A stretch of 64,000 nucleotides of DNA from Methyloversatilis sp. (GCF_030698125.1 NZ_JAUYNV010000033.1:62001-126000), one strand, 5' to 3'. Counted from the first letter of the stretch, positions 44,085-53,962 are shown. The notes: a model not told the origin generated them from the sequence alone. Translations and numbers: made by a program.

Positions 44085-44093
44085 GACGGCGGG

Positions 44094-44507
44094 TCAGCCC
44101 TTGGCGAACAGTCGCGACACTCCTGGATCGACGCTGCGCGGCGCGAGGCAGCGATACAGCTTTCGGGAATCGACGACGCCGATCACGGTGATGCGTGCGG
44201 TGCGCAGCATGTCCCAGTCGGCCACCACCGGGCGCCCGGCCCAGTCCTGCAGGTATTCGGCCTTCGTGTCGGGCAACCGGCGCCGGGGGCCCTTGAGCTT
44301 GAAAATCGCGAGGTTGTGCAGCACCCAGTACAGCGTCACCGCAGGGCTGATGACCAATGTGGCAACGATCATCCAGGCCAGTACGCCATAGTCGGGCAGG
44401 TCGCGACCGACCAGCAGCCAGGCCCAGCCGAACAGCAGCCACCCTGCGCCGAGGACAACGACATGCACAAGCCGCTGACCCGCGCTGCGCAGGGGCTCAC
44501 GGCGCAT
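44094..44507 (-). CDS. pgaD: PgaD-like small membrane protein
   Basis: A 137-residue protein, the same length as E. coli PgaD, with two transmembrane helices (LVHVVVLGAGWLLFGWAWLLVG and YGVLAWMIVATLVISPAVTLYWVLHNLAIF) and a short basic, cytoplasmic C-terminal domain. PgaD stabilises PgaC and with it binds c-di-GMP to switch on polymer synthesis; sequence similarity is limited, so the name rests largely on topology and on the gene lying directly before pgaC. The ATG overlaps the stop of the preceding PEP-CTERM gene (TGATG), so translation of the two is coupled. Confidence 0.75.
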   Translation of the reverse strand: MRREPLRSAGQRLVHVVVLGAGWLLFGWAWLLVGRDLPDYGVLAWMIVATLVISPAVTLYWVLHNLAIFKLKGPRRRLPDTKAEYLQDWAGRPVVADWDMLRTARITVIGVVDSRKLYRCLAPRSVDPGVSRLFAKG

Positions 44508-45319
44508 CAGGCACGTCGCCGGGCGGCAACGGCGATCAGGCCCAGCCCACCCAGCAGCATCCACCAGGTGGCGGGTTCCGGTACCGGCAGCGGCTGCGTC
44601 AGGCTGAGCAGGTTTTCGGTCGGCACGAGCGACCAGTCGGCGGCTCCCTCACGCAACCAGCGCAGATCGACCACGCCGGCTTCGAGCCGGTTGTAGGCGC
44701 CAAGCTGGAAGCGGTACAGGCCGACGTCGAGCAGGATGTCCTGGTCGAAGCCCAGGCGGTCACGCGGATTCACGCCGTCCTTGACCAGCGACAGCGTCGC
44801 GCCGTCTGCGCCGTACAGGTTGAAGAAAAAGCCGTCGTCGTAAAGAACGCCGAAGTTGTAGAGGCTTTTTTCGGTGATGCGGATGTAGCCGTCGAAGCGC
44901 GACAGCCAGTTGGTCTGTGGCTCGCTCAGCGGCAGCGGCAATGTGCTGCCCCACTGAGACGAATACATGTCGTTGTAGAGCGCGTTGCCGAAATTCACCT
45001 GGCTCGCGATACCGGTCCAGCGCTCGATCACAGCGGATTGTCCGACCGGCTGGTCGATCAGCGCATGCCAGTCGGCGATGCCCCATATGCCGGTGCCCCA
45101 TGCAAAGGTGGAAACCGGCTGCCCGCTGCCGAAAGTCTGCGTGGCTTCATCCCACAGCACGGTGCTGCCCTGCCAGTTGTCATCGATCTTGACGAACAGC
45201 GCATCGGAGCCGCCACCCGTGCCATAACTTCCGGGCAGTGCAGGGGCCAGGTCGACGGCGAAGGCGGCGAGCGGTGCCGCCAAGGCCGTCGCCAGCAATG
45301 ACGAGAGTGATTTTTTCAT
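44507..45319 (-). CDS. PEP-CTERM sorted protein heading the polysaccharide operon
   Basis: A 270-residue secreted protein: signal peptide to residue 21 and a beta-rich body (RFDGYIRITEKSLYNFGVLYDDGFFFNLYG, rather like a PA14-type carbohydrate-associated fold). The C-terminal PEP-CTERM signal has VPEP at 246-249, a hydrophobic helix and ARRRA. It is the first gene of a four-gene operon with pgaD-, pgaC- and pgaA-like genes, with a one-base stop/start overlap to pgaD. That makes it the best candidate for a protein that is anchored in or decorates the polymer. The exosortase is not in this window. Confidence 0.92.
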   Translation of the reverse strand: MKKSLSSLLATALAAPLAAFAVDLAPALPGSYGTGGGSDALFVKIDDNWQGSTVLWDEATQTFGSGQPVSTFAWGTGIWGIADWHALIDQPVGQSAVIERWTGIASQVNFGNALYNDMYSSQWGSTLPLPLSEPQTNWLSRFDGYIRITEKSLYNFGVLYDDGFFFNLYGADGATLSLVKDGVNPRDRLGFDQDILLDVGLYRFQLGAYNRLEAGVVDLRWLREGAADWSLVPTENLLSLTQPLPVPEPATWWMLLGGLGLIAVAARRRA

Positions 45320-45716
45320 GAATGTGGTGTCCGGATTGAGCGAAGTCCTGCAGCATCGGACGCGTGCGTTACTGCGCCATGACTGCGTTTCGGACCGATT
45401 ATGTAATACAACTTAGGTTATGTGTCTGCCGGAAGGCAGGACACCCGTCACAGCGGTCGTCGTGCAGGCCTGCGGGAATGCCAACTATTGTTACAACGAG
45501 CCTGCCGGACCGCATTCGGGCGCTGTGGTCGGGCGCGGCAGCGCATGCTCGCACCAGGTTGGCACTCGCACGCCGCACCCTCCGGGTCCGTTCTGCACCG
45601 CGTCGACGCTGCCGTTATACTTCGCCGCGATTTGTGTACGGCCGACATCCTCCTGCGCCAGGCCGGCAGATGTGTCCGCGCCAACACACCGTTCAATACC
45701 CAGTGACCGTCACGCC
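45320..45716. promoter_or_regulatory. Divergent regulatory gap between PEP-CTERM/pga operon and serC
   Basis: 397 bases. An AT-rich patch at about 45398-45425 (read toward the PEP-CTERM gene: ACATAACCTAAGTTGTATTA) is a plausible promoter. A hairpin at 45422-45443 (GTGTCTGCC ggaa GGCAGGACAC, one bulge) adjoins it and could be an operator or leader structure. I looked for a sigma-54 site as found for some PEP-CTERM genes: only TTGGCA without a matching -12 element is present. The serC-proximal half shows no recognisable element. Confidence 0.45.
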
Positions 45717-46883
45717 ATGACCGCCGAAAAGCCCCTGATCCGTCCGTTGCGGCCCTCTTTTTCTTCCGGGCCGTGCGTGAAGCGCCCCGGCTGGACGCCG
45801 GCGGCGCTGGGCGATGCGTTCATCGGCCGTTCGCACCGTGCACCGCAGGGTCTGGCCAGGCTGAAAGAGGTCATCGACCTCAGCCGTGCCGTACTCGGCG
45901 TGCCTGACGACTACCGGATCGCCATCGTGCCCGGCTCGGATACCGGCGCGGTCGAAATGGCGCTGTGGTCGCTGCTCGGCGAACGCGACGTCGACTGTCT
46001 GGCGTGGGAAACCTTCGGCCAGAGCTGGGTGACGGACGTCGACAGCGTGTTGAAACTGGCGGGCGCCCGAACGTTTGTCGCACCGTTCGGCAGCCTGCCC
46101 GACCTGAACGCCGTCAGCTGGGAGCACGACGTGGTGTTCACGTGGAACGGCACGACCAGCGGCGTGCGCGTGCCGCACGGCGACTGGATTGCCGACGACC
46201 GCAGCGGCCTGTCGATCTGCGACGCCACGTCGGCCGCCTTTGCGATGGAGCTGCCGTGGCCGAAGCTCGACGTGACCACGTGGTCATGGCAGAAGGTGCT
46301 CGGCGGCGAGGCTGCGCACGGCATGATCGTGCTCAGCCCGCGCGCGGTCGAGCGGCTCGAGCGCCATGTGCCTGCGTGGCCGGTGCCGAAGCTGTTCCGC
46401 ATGACCAACAAGGCGGGCCTGATCGAAGACCTTTTTGCCGGCAGCACGATCAACACGCCGTCGATGCTGTGTGTCGAGGATCAGATCGATGCGCTGCGCT
46501 GGGCGGCGTCCGTCGGCGGTCTGCCCGGTCTGATCGCGCGCAGCCTGGCCAGCTTCGACGTGCTGGCGCGCTGGATCGATCGCAGTCACTGGGCGGCCTT
46601 CCTGGCCGAACACCCGGCGACCCGCTCGAACACCTCGGTCTGTCTGAAGATTGTTGATCCGTGGTTCACCGAGCAGCCGCCGGCCACGCAGTGGGCGCGG
46701 GTACGCCGCATGTGCGCGCTGCTCGAACAGGAAGAGGCCGCCTTCGACGTTGCGGCCTACCGCGATGCGCCACCCGGCTTCCGCATCTGGTGCGGCGCCA
46801 CGGTTGACGTCGCCGATGTCGTCGCCCTGACGCCCTGGCTGGATTGGGCCTATGAAACCGTGAAGCAGGAATCCTCCGAATGA
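45717..46883 (+). CDS. serC: Phosphoserine aminotransferase (alphaproteobacterial/archaeal type)
   Basis: A 388-residue PLP enzyme that converts 3-phosphohydroxypyruvate and glutamate to phosphoserine. It begins RPLRPSFSSGPCVKRPGW and has IAIVPGSDTGAVEMALWSLLGE, the PLP pocket FTWNGTTSGVRVP and CDATSAAFAMELPW, and the Schiff-base Lys in TTWSWQKVLGGEAAHGM. This is the TIGR01365-like subgroup rather than the E. coli SerC subgroup. The start at 45717 fits the conserved N-terminus. It overlaps serB by four bases, giving a two-gene serine operon; serine is the glycine/C1 acceptor in the serine cycle of many methylotrophs. Confidence 0.94.
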   Translation: MTAEKPLIRPLRPSFSSGPCVKRPGWTPAALGDAFIGRSHRAPQGLARLKEVIDLSRAVLGVPDDYRIAIVPGSDTGAVEMALWSLLGERDVDCLAWETFGQSWVTDVDSVLKLAGARTFVAPFGSLPDLNAVSWEHDVVFTWNGTTSGVRVPHGDWIADDRSGLSICDATSAAFAMELPWPKLDVTTWSWQKVLGGEAAHGMIVLSPRAVERLERHVPAWPVPKLFRMTNKAGLIEDLFAGSTINTPSMLCVEDQIDALRWAASVGGLPGLIARSLASFDVLARWIDRSHWAAFLAEHPATRSNTSVCLKIVDPWFTEQPPATQWARVRRMCALLEQEEAAFDVAAYRDAPPGFRIWCGATVDVADVVALTPWLDWAYETVKQESSE

Positions 46884-47557
46884 ACCGCGCCATCCTGTTC
46901 GACTGTGACAGCACGCTGTCGACGATTGAAGGCATCGACGTGCTGGCCGAACAGGCCGGTGTGGTCGATCAGGTCGTGCCGCTGACCACCGCGGCGATGG
47001 ACGGCCGGCTGAAACTCGAAGACGCCTACGCGGCGCGACTGGACCTGATACGCCCGGACGCCGCCGCCATCGAGGCGCTCGGCCAGCACTACATCGATAC
47101 GCGGGTGGCGGGCGCGTGCAAGGCGGTCGCCGCACTGCGCGCACTGGGCTGGCAGGTGCATGTGGTCAGTGGTGGCATCCGGCAGGCGGTGCTGGCGCTG
47201 GCGCGCCATCTCGGCGTGCCGGACGAGCGCGTGCATGCGGTCGACCTGCAGTTCGACGAAGCCGGTGCTTACGCCGGCTTCGACCGCAGTTCTCCTCTGG
47301 CGCGCAGTGGCGGCAAGGCCGAGGTGTGCCGGGCGGTGCTGGGCGAGGTGGACAGCGTCGTCATGGTGGGCGACGGCATCACCGATCTGGAAGCCGGCGA
47401 CGCCGGTGCAACGGTGATCGGCTTCGGCGGTGTCGTGCGGCGCGACATCGTCGCGCGCCGCGCGCATCACTTCATCGATCGTGCCGACCTGCGGGAAGTC
47501 GTGAAGCTGGTCGCCACACCGGAAGAATTCGACCGCGTCGACCTGCTGCTGCGCTGA
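46880..47557 (+). CDS. serB: Phosphoserine phosphatase (HAD superfamily)
   Basis: A 225-residue HAD phosphatase performing the last step of serine synthesis. Motif I is FDCDSTLSTIEGID (nucleophile and acid Asp pair), motif II VVSGGI, motif III Lys in SGGKAEVC, and motif IV MVGDGITDLEAG. The helical cap begins after VLAEQAG. It has no N-terminal ACT domain, so it resembles the short SerB class. It is coupled to serC by ATGA overlap, which supports the assignment over a generic HAD phosphatase. The convergent next gene ends four bases away. Confidence 0.93.
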   Translation: MNRAILFDCDSTLSTIEGIDVLAEQAGVVDQVVPLTTAAMDGRLKLEDAYAARLDLIRPDAAAIEALGQHYIDTRVAGACKAVAALRALGWQVHVVSGGIRQAVLALARHLGVPDERVHAVDLQFDEAGAYAGFDRSSPLARSGGKAEVCRAVLGEVDSVVMVGDGITDLEAGDAGATVIGFGGVVRRDIVARRAHHFIDRADLREVVKLVATPEEFDRVDLLLR

Positions 47558-47560
47558 GCG

Positions 47561-48013
47561 TCAGCGCGCCGCGCCGGTGCGGCGCAGCGGCCCGAAGCAC
47601 TGCTTCACCTCCGGTGCCACGCACACGATGTGCTGGTCACCCTCCGGGTTGAACTTCACGTACACGGTGTAAAGCCGGTTCGTGTCGTCTTCTTTCGAGC
47701 CCGCGCAATCCGTGCCGCCGTGGTCCTTCAGGATGGTCGCCTCCAGCTTGTAGAAGCCGGTGTCCGATCCCTTCGGATCGAATACATACGCCATTTCGCT
47801 GCGCTCTTCGCCGCTGTGCACCGAACCGCTGCCATCGATGCGGTACTCGTAGGTTTCGCTGCACTGCGCCGGATCGGTCCAGCTCCAGGCACCAGCGAGC
47901 TGCGGCACGGGCGAGGCTGCGCGCTCGGCATCGGCCGGGACGGCCAGGGCGGTCTGTGCGGCAAGCAGGCCGAAGGACAGCAGGCAGGCGAGCTTCAGGG
48001 AAGTTGAGGGCAT
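47561..48013 (-). CDS. Exported hypothetical protein with disulfide potential
   Basis: A 150-residue protein with a clear signal peptide (MPSTSLKLACLLSFGLLAAQTALAVPA). The mature part contains four Cys (AQCSETYEY, GTDCAGS, IVCVAPEVKQCFG), suiting two disulfides in the periplasm, and a central strand pattern GSGSVHSGEERSEMAYVFD. Family unknown to me. The start has a GGAG ribosome site; it diverges from the HExxH protein gene with a 201-base gap between. Confidence 0.75.
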   Translation of the reverse strand: MPSTSLKLACLLSFGLLAAQTALAVPADAERAASPVPQLAGAWSWTDPAQCSETYEYRIDGSGSVHSGEERSEMAYVFDPKGSDTGFYKLEATILKDHGGTDCAGSKEDDTNRLYTVYVKFNPEGDQHIVCVAPEVKQCFGPLRRTGAAR

Positions 48014-48214
48014 GATGGACTCCGTTGCGGGACGTGTGGGTGATCGGCTGGACGACGCATTCTGGCAATCGCTGCATTTTCCGACACGGGCGCCGTGCAC
48101 GAGTTCGTGCGGAGCGGAACGATTTCGCGCGGCGATGTCGAAATGCCGGGATATCTTCCCAGACATGGCGCTTTACCCGAAACCGGCGCCTACCGAGCCC
48201 CGAAGGATGCACAC

Positions 48215-48766
48215 ATGGTTGACAGCGCAATCATTGCCCACCTGTTCAGCGTGGCGGCAGCCCTGTCGGGTTACCCGGCGATAGCCGAACCGGATCGACC
48301 GCTGCTGCGGCTCATGACGCCCGCGGCGCTGGTCGAGGAAGTGTGCCCGGACGCGCCGTCGGAGTGCGAGGAACTGGTCGCCTTGTACGACCGTGAGCGC
48401 CACCAGGTGCTGATACGCTCGGATCTTGACCTGCAGGACGCAGCCGACAATTCCTTCCTGGTGCACGAGTTCGTCCATGTGCTCGAAGCGCGTCAGAAGG
48501 GGGCGGCGTATCAGCAGGACTGCATGGCCACGCTGCGTTCCGAGCGCGAAGCCTACCGCGCGCAGAACATCTATCTCGACCGCGAGGGGCGCCTGGAACG
48601 GCATGGCGGCATGCTCGCCCACCGCGTGTGTGCGGCCGACCAGCCGGGCGGCAGCGGCACCATGAAACTCGAAATGGCGCCCGCCGGCCCGCGCGATGAA
48701 CAGGCGCTCGAAGCTTTCATGCAGGACCTGAACCGGCGCGACGCGTCACCGGCGCTGCGCCGGTGA
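48215..48766 (+). CDS. HExxH-containing protein (DUF6647-like, possible zinc metallopeptidase)
   Basis: A 183-residue protein starting MVDSAIIAHLFSVAAALSG, which is weakly hydrophobic and may be a poor signal peptide. The centre has SFLVHEFVHVLEARQ, whose HEFVH is the HExxH zinc-binding motif of zincin peptidases; a downstream Glu in SEREAYRAQNIYL could be the third ligand. Two Cys pairs (CPDAPSECEE, QQDCMATL and RVCAADQ) suggest an extracytoplasmic location. The family number is from memory and the peptidase role is inferred. Ribosome site AAGGA. Convergent with the large oxidoreductase gene. Confidence 0.7.
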   Translation: MVDSAIIAHLFSVAAALSGYPAIAEPDRPLLRLMTPAALVEEVCPDAPSECEELVALYDRERHQVLIRSDLDLQDAADNSFLVHEFVHVLEARQKGAAYQQDCMATLRSEREAYRAQNIYLDREGRLERHGGMLAHRVCAADQPGGSGTMKLEMAPAGPRDEQALEAFMQDLNRRDASPALRR

Positions 48767-48782
48767 CGGTCGACCGGCGGCG

Positions 48783-51700
48783 TCACAGCAGTACGCGCTC
48801 GATGCCGCCGTTGTTGGCCTGGTCGATGTAGCGCTCCGCCCAGTCGGCGCCGAGCAGGTGGCGCGCCATTTCGACCACGATGTAGTCGGCCTGCGTGGCG
48901 CTGTCGTTGTCGTACCGTGACAGGCCCTGCAGGCAGGACGGGCAGGACGTCAGGATCTTCACGTCCCCCTTGAAACCGTCCGCGCGTTGCACGTCGGCGC
49001 CCTTGCGCATCTCTTCTTCCTTGCGGAAGCGCACCTGGGTGGAAATGTCCGGCCGGCTGACTGCCAGCGTGCCGCTTTCGCCGCAGCAGCGATCGTTCAG
49101 CGTCACCTTCGAACCGTCCGCCGTGCCGATCAGCTGATTGACCACCTTGAGCGGCGCGTGCGTTTTCATCGGCGTGTGGCAGGGGTCGTGATACATGTAG
49201 CGCACGCCTTCGACGCCTTCGAGCTTCAGGCCCTTTTCCATCAGGTACTCGTGGATGTCGAGCAACCGGCAGCCGGGGAAGATCTTGTCGAATTCGTACT
49301 TCTGCAACTGGTCCATGCAGGTGCCGCAGGACACGATGACCGTCTTGATGTCGAGATAATTCAGCGTGTTGGCCACACGGTGGAACAGCACGCGATTCGA
49401 CGTGCTGATCTGCTGGCCCTTCTCGGCTTCGCCGCCGGCGGTCTGCGGATAGCCGCAGCACAGATAGCCCGGCGGCAGCACGGTCTGCGCGCCGACGTGG
49501 TACAGCATCGCCTGCGTGGCCAGCCCGACCTGCGAAAACAGCCGTTCCGAACCGCAGCCGGGGAAGTAGAACACCGCTTCCTGCTCTTCCGACGCGCGCT
49601 TCGGATTGCGGATGACCGGCACGATGGCCGCGTCCTCGATGTCGAGCAGCGCGCGCGAGGTGCGTTTCGGCAGCTTGCCCGGCATCGGCTTGTTGATGAA
49701 GTGGATCACCTGCGCCTTGATCGGCGGCCGACCGAGTGTCGGCGGCGGGTTCTTCGTCTGCCGGTCGATCAGGCCGAGCGCCTTGCCCACCGTGTGGCCG
49801 AGCCGCTGCGCCTTGTAGCCGATACCCATCATCGCCACGCGCAGTGCCTTGATGGTGGCCGGATCGGTCGCGTTCAGGAAGGCCATCGACGCTGCCGTGC
49901 CCGGGTTGAACTTGCGCTTGCCCTGCTTGCGCAGCGCGTTGCGCATGGCGATCGACACGTCGCCGAAGTCGATGTCGACCGGACAGGGGTTGGCGCACTT
50001 GTGGCACACCGTGCAGTGGTCGGCGACGTCGCTGAATTCGTCGAAGTGGCGCAGCGACACGCCGCGCCGCGTCTGTTCTTCGTACAGGAAGGCCTCGATC
50101 AGCAGCGAGGTGGCGAGGATCTTGTTGCGCGGCGAGTACAGCAGGTTGGCGCGCGGCACATGGGTCGAACACACCGGCTTGCACTTGCCGCAGCGCAGGC
50201 AGTCCTTGATCGACGTGGCGATCTGGCCGACGTCGCTCATTTCCATGATCAGCGATTCGGTGCCGAGCAGCGAGAACGACGGCGTATAGGCGCGCGACAG
50301 GTCACCACCCGGCAGCAGCTTGCCGGCGTTGAAATGGCCATCCGGATCGACGCGCCGCTTGTAGTCGATGAAAGGTGCCAGTTCGTCGTCGGTCAGGAAT
50401 TCCAGCTTGGTGATGCCGATGCCGTGCTCGCCCGAAATGACGCCACCGAGCGAACGCGCCAGCGCCATGATGCGGGCGACCGCCGCATTGGCTTCCTGCA
50501 GCATGTCGTAGTTGTCGGAATTCACCGGGATGTTGGTGTGCACATTGCCGTCGCCGGCGTGCATGTGCAGCGCGACGAACACCCGGCTGCGCAGAACGGC
50601 CTTCTGTTCGGCCTCGATGCGTTCGAGGATGGGCCGGTACATCGCACCGTCGAAAATCTCTTCCAGCAGCGGCTTCAATTCGCGCTTCCACGACACGCGC
50701 ACCGAATAGTCCTGCAGCCGGTGGAACAGCGTCGGCGACGCCGCCCGGTTGAGCAGCGGACCGACTTCGACACCGAGCGAGCGAATGATTGCCTCGGCAC
50801 GTTCCAGCGGCATGTCTAGGTTGTCGCGCAGCCACTGCCAGCGTCCGCGCACTGCGGCCACCTGCTGCAGCGCCTGCGTGCGGCGGTCGCCGAGCAGCTG
50901 GTCGGCGTCGATGTTGGCGTCACCCGCGTGCAGCGGCAGCTCGCCGCGCAGCAGCGTCACCAGTGCATCGCAGAAGCGCAGCTTGCTGGCGATCGACAGT
51001 TCGATGTTGATGCGTTCGATGCCGTCGCAATAGTCACCCATGCGCGGCAGCGGAATCACCACGTCTTCGTTGATCTTGAACGCGTTGGTGTGGCGCGCGA
51101 TGGCGGCGGTGCGGGCGCGGTCGAGCCAGAAGGTCTTGCGCGATTCGGCCGACACCGCGATGAAGCCTTCGGCGCCGCGCTGGTTGCACAGGCGCACGAC
51201 TTCCGACGCGGCCGCCATCACCGTCGTTTCGTCGTCGCCGACGATGTCGCCGATCAGCACCATCTTCGGCCGGCCGTGGCGGCGCGCCTTGGTGGCGTAA
51301 CCGACGGCACGCACATAGCGCTCGTCGAGGTGCTCGAGGCCCGCGAGCAGCACGCGCGCATTGCCGGCCTTGGGCAGGGCGTCGAGGTAATCCTTGATTT
51401 CGACGATCGCCGGCACTGCCTCGCGCACCTGGCCGAAAAATTCGAGACAGACGGTGCGGGTGACCGGCGGCAGCTTGTGCAGGATCCAGCGCGCGCTGGT
51501 GATCAGGCCGTCGCACCCTTCCTTCTGCACACCGGGCAGGCCGGACAGGAATTTGTCGGTGACGTCCTTGCCGAGGCCTTCCTTGCGGAAACGCGCGCCA
51601 GGCACTTCGAGCGTTTCGGCATCGCCGCGCGGCGTCCTGCCATCGGCCTCGAAGTGCTGGATGGAAAAGCGCACCAGCGCCGCGTCGTGGATCTTGCCGA

Positions 51701-52718
51701 GATTGTGGTCGAGCCGGGTCACTTCGAGCGGAAAGCCGTCGGCATCGACCATGCGCCAGCTCGCGAGGTTGTCGAGCGCGGTGCCCCACAGCACGGCCTT
51801 CTTGCCGCCGGCATTGGTCGCGATGTTGCCGCCGATGCACGAGGCGTCGGCCGACGTCGGATCACAGGCGAACACCAGTCCGGCGTGTTCCGCCGCGTCC
51901 ATCACGCGTCGCGTCACCACGCCGGCGCCGGTGCGGATGGTGGCGTAGGGCGTTGCCAGACCGGGCAGCACGGTCGATTCGACCGGTCCGATATCGATCA
52001 GCTTTTCGGTATTGATGACCGCCGACGTCGCGGTCAGCGGCACCGCGCTGCCGGTGTATCCGGTACCGCCGCCGCGCGGGATGATGGTCAGCCCGAGTTC
52101 GATGCAGCCGCGTACCAGCGGCGCAATTTCATCTTCGGTATCCGGATACAGCACGACCATCGGGTATTCGACCCGCCAGTCGGTGGCATCGGTCACGTGC
52201 GACACGCGCGCCAGGCCGTCAAAGGCGATGTTCGCCTCTCGCGTGTGGCGCCCGAGCACCTTGACGATGCGCCGGCGCAGCGCGCGCACGGTGGCGAAAT
52301 GCGCCGCGAACGCGTCAACCGCGGCGCGCGCGGCCAGCAGCAGCTCGCCCACCTTGCGGTCGCGTTCCAGCGTCGCCGCATCACCACTGCGCTGGCGGCG
52401 CTGCTCGATCTCGCCCAGTCGATGGTGCATTGCACCGACCAGCGCAGCCTGCCGCTTCGGATTGTCGAGCAGGTCGTCTTCGAGGTAGGGATTGCGCTGC
52501 ACCACCCAGATGTCGCCCAGCACTTCGTACAACATGCGCGCGGAGCGGCCGGTCAGACGTTCGCCGCGCAGGCTGGCGAGCGTGTCCCACAGCGGCGCAC
52601 CGAGCAGCCGGATCACGATTTCGCGATCGGACAGCGAGGTGTAGTTGTACGGTATTTCGCGCAGTCGGGTAGGTTCGCGCGAAGCTTGCAAATCGATGAG
52701 CGCGGTAGCGGATTCCAT
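48783..52718 (-). CDS. Giant FAD-linked oxidase with Fe-S and CCG domains (DUF3683 N-terminus)
   Basis: A 1311-residue protein with, in order, a DUF3683-like N-terminal domain (residues 1-170), a PCMH FAD-binding domain ([15 protein letters not shown]) and a FAD-linked oxidase C-terminal domain ([29 protein letters not shown]). Then come two 4Fe-4S motifs ([11 protein letters not shown] and [13 protein letters not shown]) and two CCG domains of heterodisulfide-reductase/GlpC type ([10 protein letters not shown]...CCGYPQ and SCGTCMDQL...CCGESGT). It is thus a fused D-2-hydroxyacid (lactate/glycolate-type) dehydrogenase and electron-transfer subunit. Substrate unknown. ATG at 52718 is listed; a TTG two codons upstream is also possible. 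Confidence 0.9.
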   Translation of the reverse strand: MESATALIDLQASREPTRLREIPYNYTSLSDREIVIRLLGAPLWDTLASLRGERLTGRSARMLYEVLGDIWVVQRNPYLEDDLLDNPKRQAALVGAMHHRLGEIEQRRQRSGDAATLERDRKVGELLLAARAAVDAFAAHFATVRALRRRIVKVLGRHTREANIAFDGLARVSHVTDATDWRVEYPMVVLYPDTEDEIAPLVRGCIELGLTIIPRGGGTGYTGSAVPLTATSAVINTEKLIDIGPVESTVLPGLATPYATIRTGAGVVTRRVMDAAEHAGLVFACDPTSADASCIGGNIATNAGGKKAVLWGTALDNLASWRMVDADGFPLEVTRLDHNLGKIHDAALVRFSIQHFEADGRTPRGDAETLEVPGARFRKEGLGKDVTDKFLSGLPGVQKEGCDGLITSARWILHKLPPVTRTVCLEFFGQVREAVPAIVEIKDYLDALPKAGNARVLLAGLEHLDERYVRAVGYATKARRHGRPKMVLIGDIVGDDETTVMAAASEVVRLCNQRGAEGFIAVSAESRKTFWLDRARTAAIARHTNAFKINEDVVIPLPRMGDYCDGIERINIELSIASKLRFCDALVTLLRGELPLHAGDANIDADQLLGDRRTQALQQVAAVRGRWQWLRDNLDMPLERAEAIIRSLGVEVGPLLNRAASPTLFHRLQDYSVRVSWKRELKPLLEEIFDGAMYRPILERIEAEQKAVLRSRVFVALHMHAGDGNVHTNIPVNSDNYDMLQEANAAVARIMALARSLGGVISGEHGIGITKLEFLTDDELAPFIDYKRRVDPDGHFNAGKLLPGGDLSRAYTPSFSLLGTESLIMEMSDVGQIATSIKDCLRCGKCKPVCSTHVPRANLLYSPRNKILATSLLIEAFLYEEQTRRGVSLRHFDEFSDVADHCTVCHKCANPCPVDIDFGDVSIAMRNALRKQGKRKFNPGTAASMAFLNATDPATIKALRVAMMGIGYKAQRLGHTVGKALGLIDRQTKNPPPTLGRPPIKAQVIHFINKPMPGKLPKRTSRALLDIEDAAIVPVIRNPKRASEEQEAVFYFPGCGSERLFSQVGLATQAMLYHVGAQTVLPPGYLCCGYPQTAGGEAEKGQQISTSNRVLFHRVANTLNYLDIKTVIVSCGTCMDQLQKYEFDKIFPGCRLLDIHEYLMEKGLKLEGVEGVRYMYHDPCHTPMKTHAPLKVVNQLIGTADGSKVTLNDRCCGESGTLAVSRPDISTQVRFRKEEEMRKGADVQRADGFKGDVKILTSCPSCLQGLSRYDNDSATQADYIVVEMARHLLGADWAERYIDQANNGGIERVLL

Positions 52719-52882
52719 CAACAAGCCGTGTAGAGATTCGGGGACGCATTATACGTCCGCTGGTTGTGCACTGCGCCAGACTGGAAACGATATGCGCCGA
52801 TAACCGTCCACCGGCAGTCCGCATTGCTGCCCGGACCGGACTTTCGCCGGTCCGCCGCTTCACTTCGACTTCAGGATGTCTC

Positions 52883-53959
52883 TTGGATACCCTCACACAC
52901 GCCCTGTCCGGCGCACTGCTCGGACGCCTGCTCGCCCGACCTTCCGATCCCGCAAGGCCGGGGCCGGAACCGTGGCAGATGGTGGTCGCCGGCGCAGCGG
53001 CCGCGACCTTCCCTGACCTCGATTTCGTGCTTGGCTACGTGTCGGAGCTGACCTATCTGCGCGGCCACCGCGGTGTGACGCATTCCTTTGTGCTGCTGCC
53101 GCTGTGGGGGCTGCTGATTGCCTGGCTGCTGGCGCGGCTGCCGAAAATGCGCGCGCAAGGCGTCGACTGGCGTTCCTTTTACGTCGTGGTGTGCGCCGGC
53201 ATCGGCATCCACATCCTCGGCGACCTGATCACGCAGTTCGGCACGATGATCCTGGCGCCTTTTTCCGATCGTCGCTTTGGCTGGGGCACCACGTTCATCA
53301 TCGACCTGCCACTGACCGGGCTGCTCGTTTCAGGGCTGGTGGCGAGCGCGCTGTGGCGGCGCAGCCGCGCACCGGCCGCATTCGGGCTGGCGGCGGTGTG
53401 CGCATGGGTCGGCGTCGGCGCAGTCGGAAAGTCGGAAGCCATCGATGCCGCGCGGCGCCATGCGGCGGAGCAGGGCATCGCCGCGGTCGCGATCGACGCG
53501 ATTCCCCGGCCGGCTTCGCCCTTCAACTGGACCGCGGTGATCGACGACGGCGAGCGCTTCCATACTGCGCATATCAATACGCGGCGAGAGGAGATTCTTC
53601 AGGCCGGGCCGGACGACAACCTCATTCGTCGCCTTTCGTCGCATTACCGGCCGGTGGCGATGGCGCAGTGGCAGGTGCGCGAACGTTTCGGAAATGGCGG
53701 ACAGGGCGAACTGCGGGAACAGGTGCGCGCCGTCTGGTCGGCGCCGGACTTCGCAGTCTTCCGCTGGTTCGCAATGTTTCCGGTGCTCGACAGCGTCGGC
53801 AGTGCGGCGGGTGGCGCCTGCATCAGCTTTCGCGACCTGCGCTTCGAAACCCCCGGGCGCGACAACCTGCCGTTCCGCTATGGATTGTGCGAGAGCGGCG
53901 CTGGATGGGCGCTGGTCGAACGCACGATGGCGGGCTGGCGCAGGTTGAGCGGACGCTGA
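52883..53959 (+). CDS. YdjM-type membrane-bound metal-dependent hydrolase family protein
   Basis: A 358-residue protein of the YdjM/DUF457 family, with the conserved start DTLTHALSGALLG, FPDLDFVL, the His cluster RGHRGVTHSFVLLP, and IHILGDLITQFGTMILAPFSDRRFGWG. Several transmembrane helices occupy the first 200 residues, followed by a soluble C-terminal domain of about 160 residues. Family members are thought to be metal-dependent phospholipase-like hydrolases; the function is unproven. The start is TTG at 52883, which places the family's LDTLTHA at the N-terminus and has an AGGA ribosome site; upstream open sequence is not conserved. Confidence 0.82.
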   Translation: MDTLTHALSGALLGRLLARPSDPARPGPEPWQMVVAGAAAATFPDLDFVLGYVSELTYLRGHRGVTHSFVLLPLWGLLIAWLLARLPKMRAQGVDWRSFYVVVCAGIGIHILGDLITQFGTMILAPFSDRRFGWGTTFIIDLPLTGLLVSGLVASALWRRSRAPAAFGLAAVCAWVGVGAVGKSEAIDAARRHAAEQGIAAVAIDAIPRPASPFNWTAVIDDGERFHTAHINTRREEILQAGPDDNLIRRLSSHYRPVAMAQWQVRERFGNGGQGELREQVRAVWSAPDFAVFRWFAMFPVLDSVGSAAGGACISFRDLRFETPGRDNLPFRYGLCESGAGWALVERTMAGWRRLSGR

Positions 53960-53962
53960 ACG

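Noticed and set aside
45320-45716. Sigma-54 promoter for the PEP-CTERM/pga operon
   Set aside because: Only a TTGGCA half at the right orientation; no GC pair of the -12 element at the required spacing.
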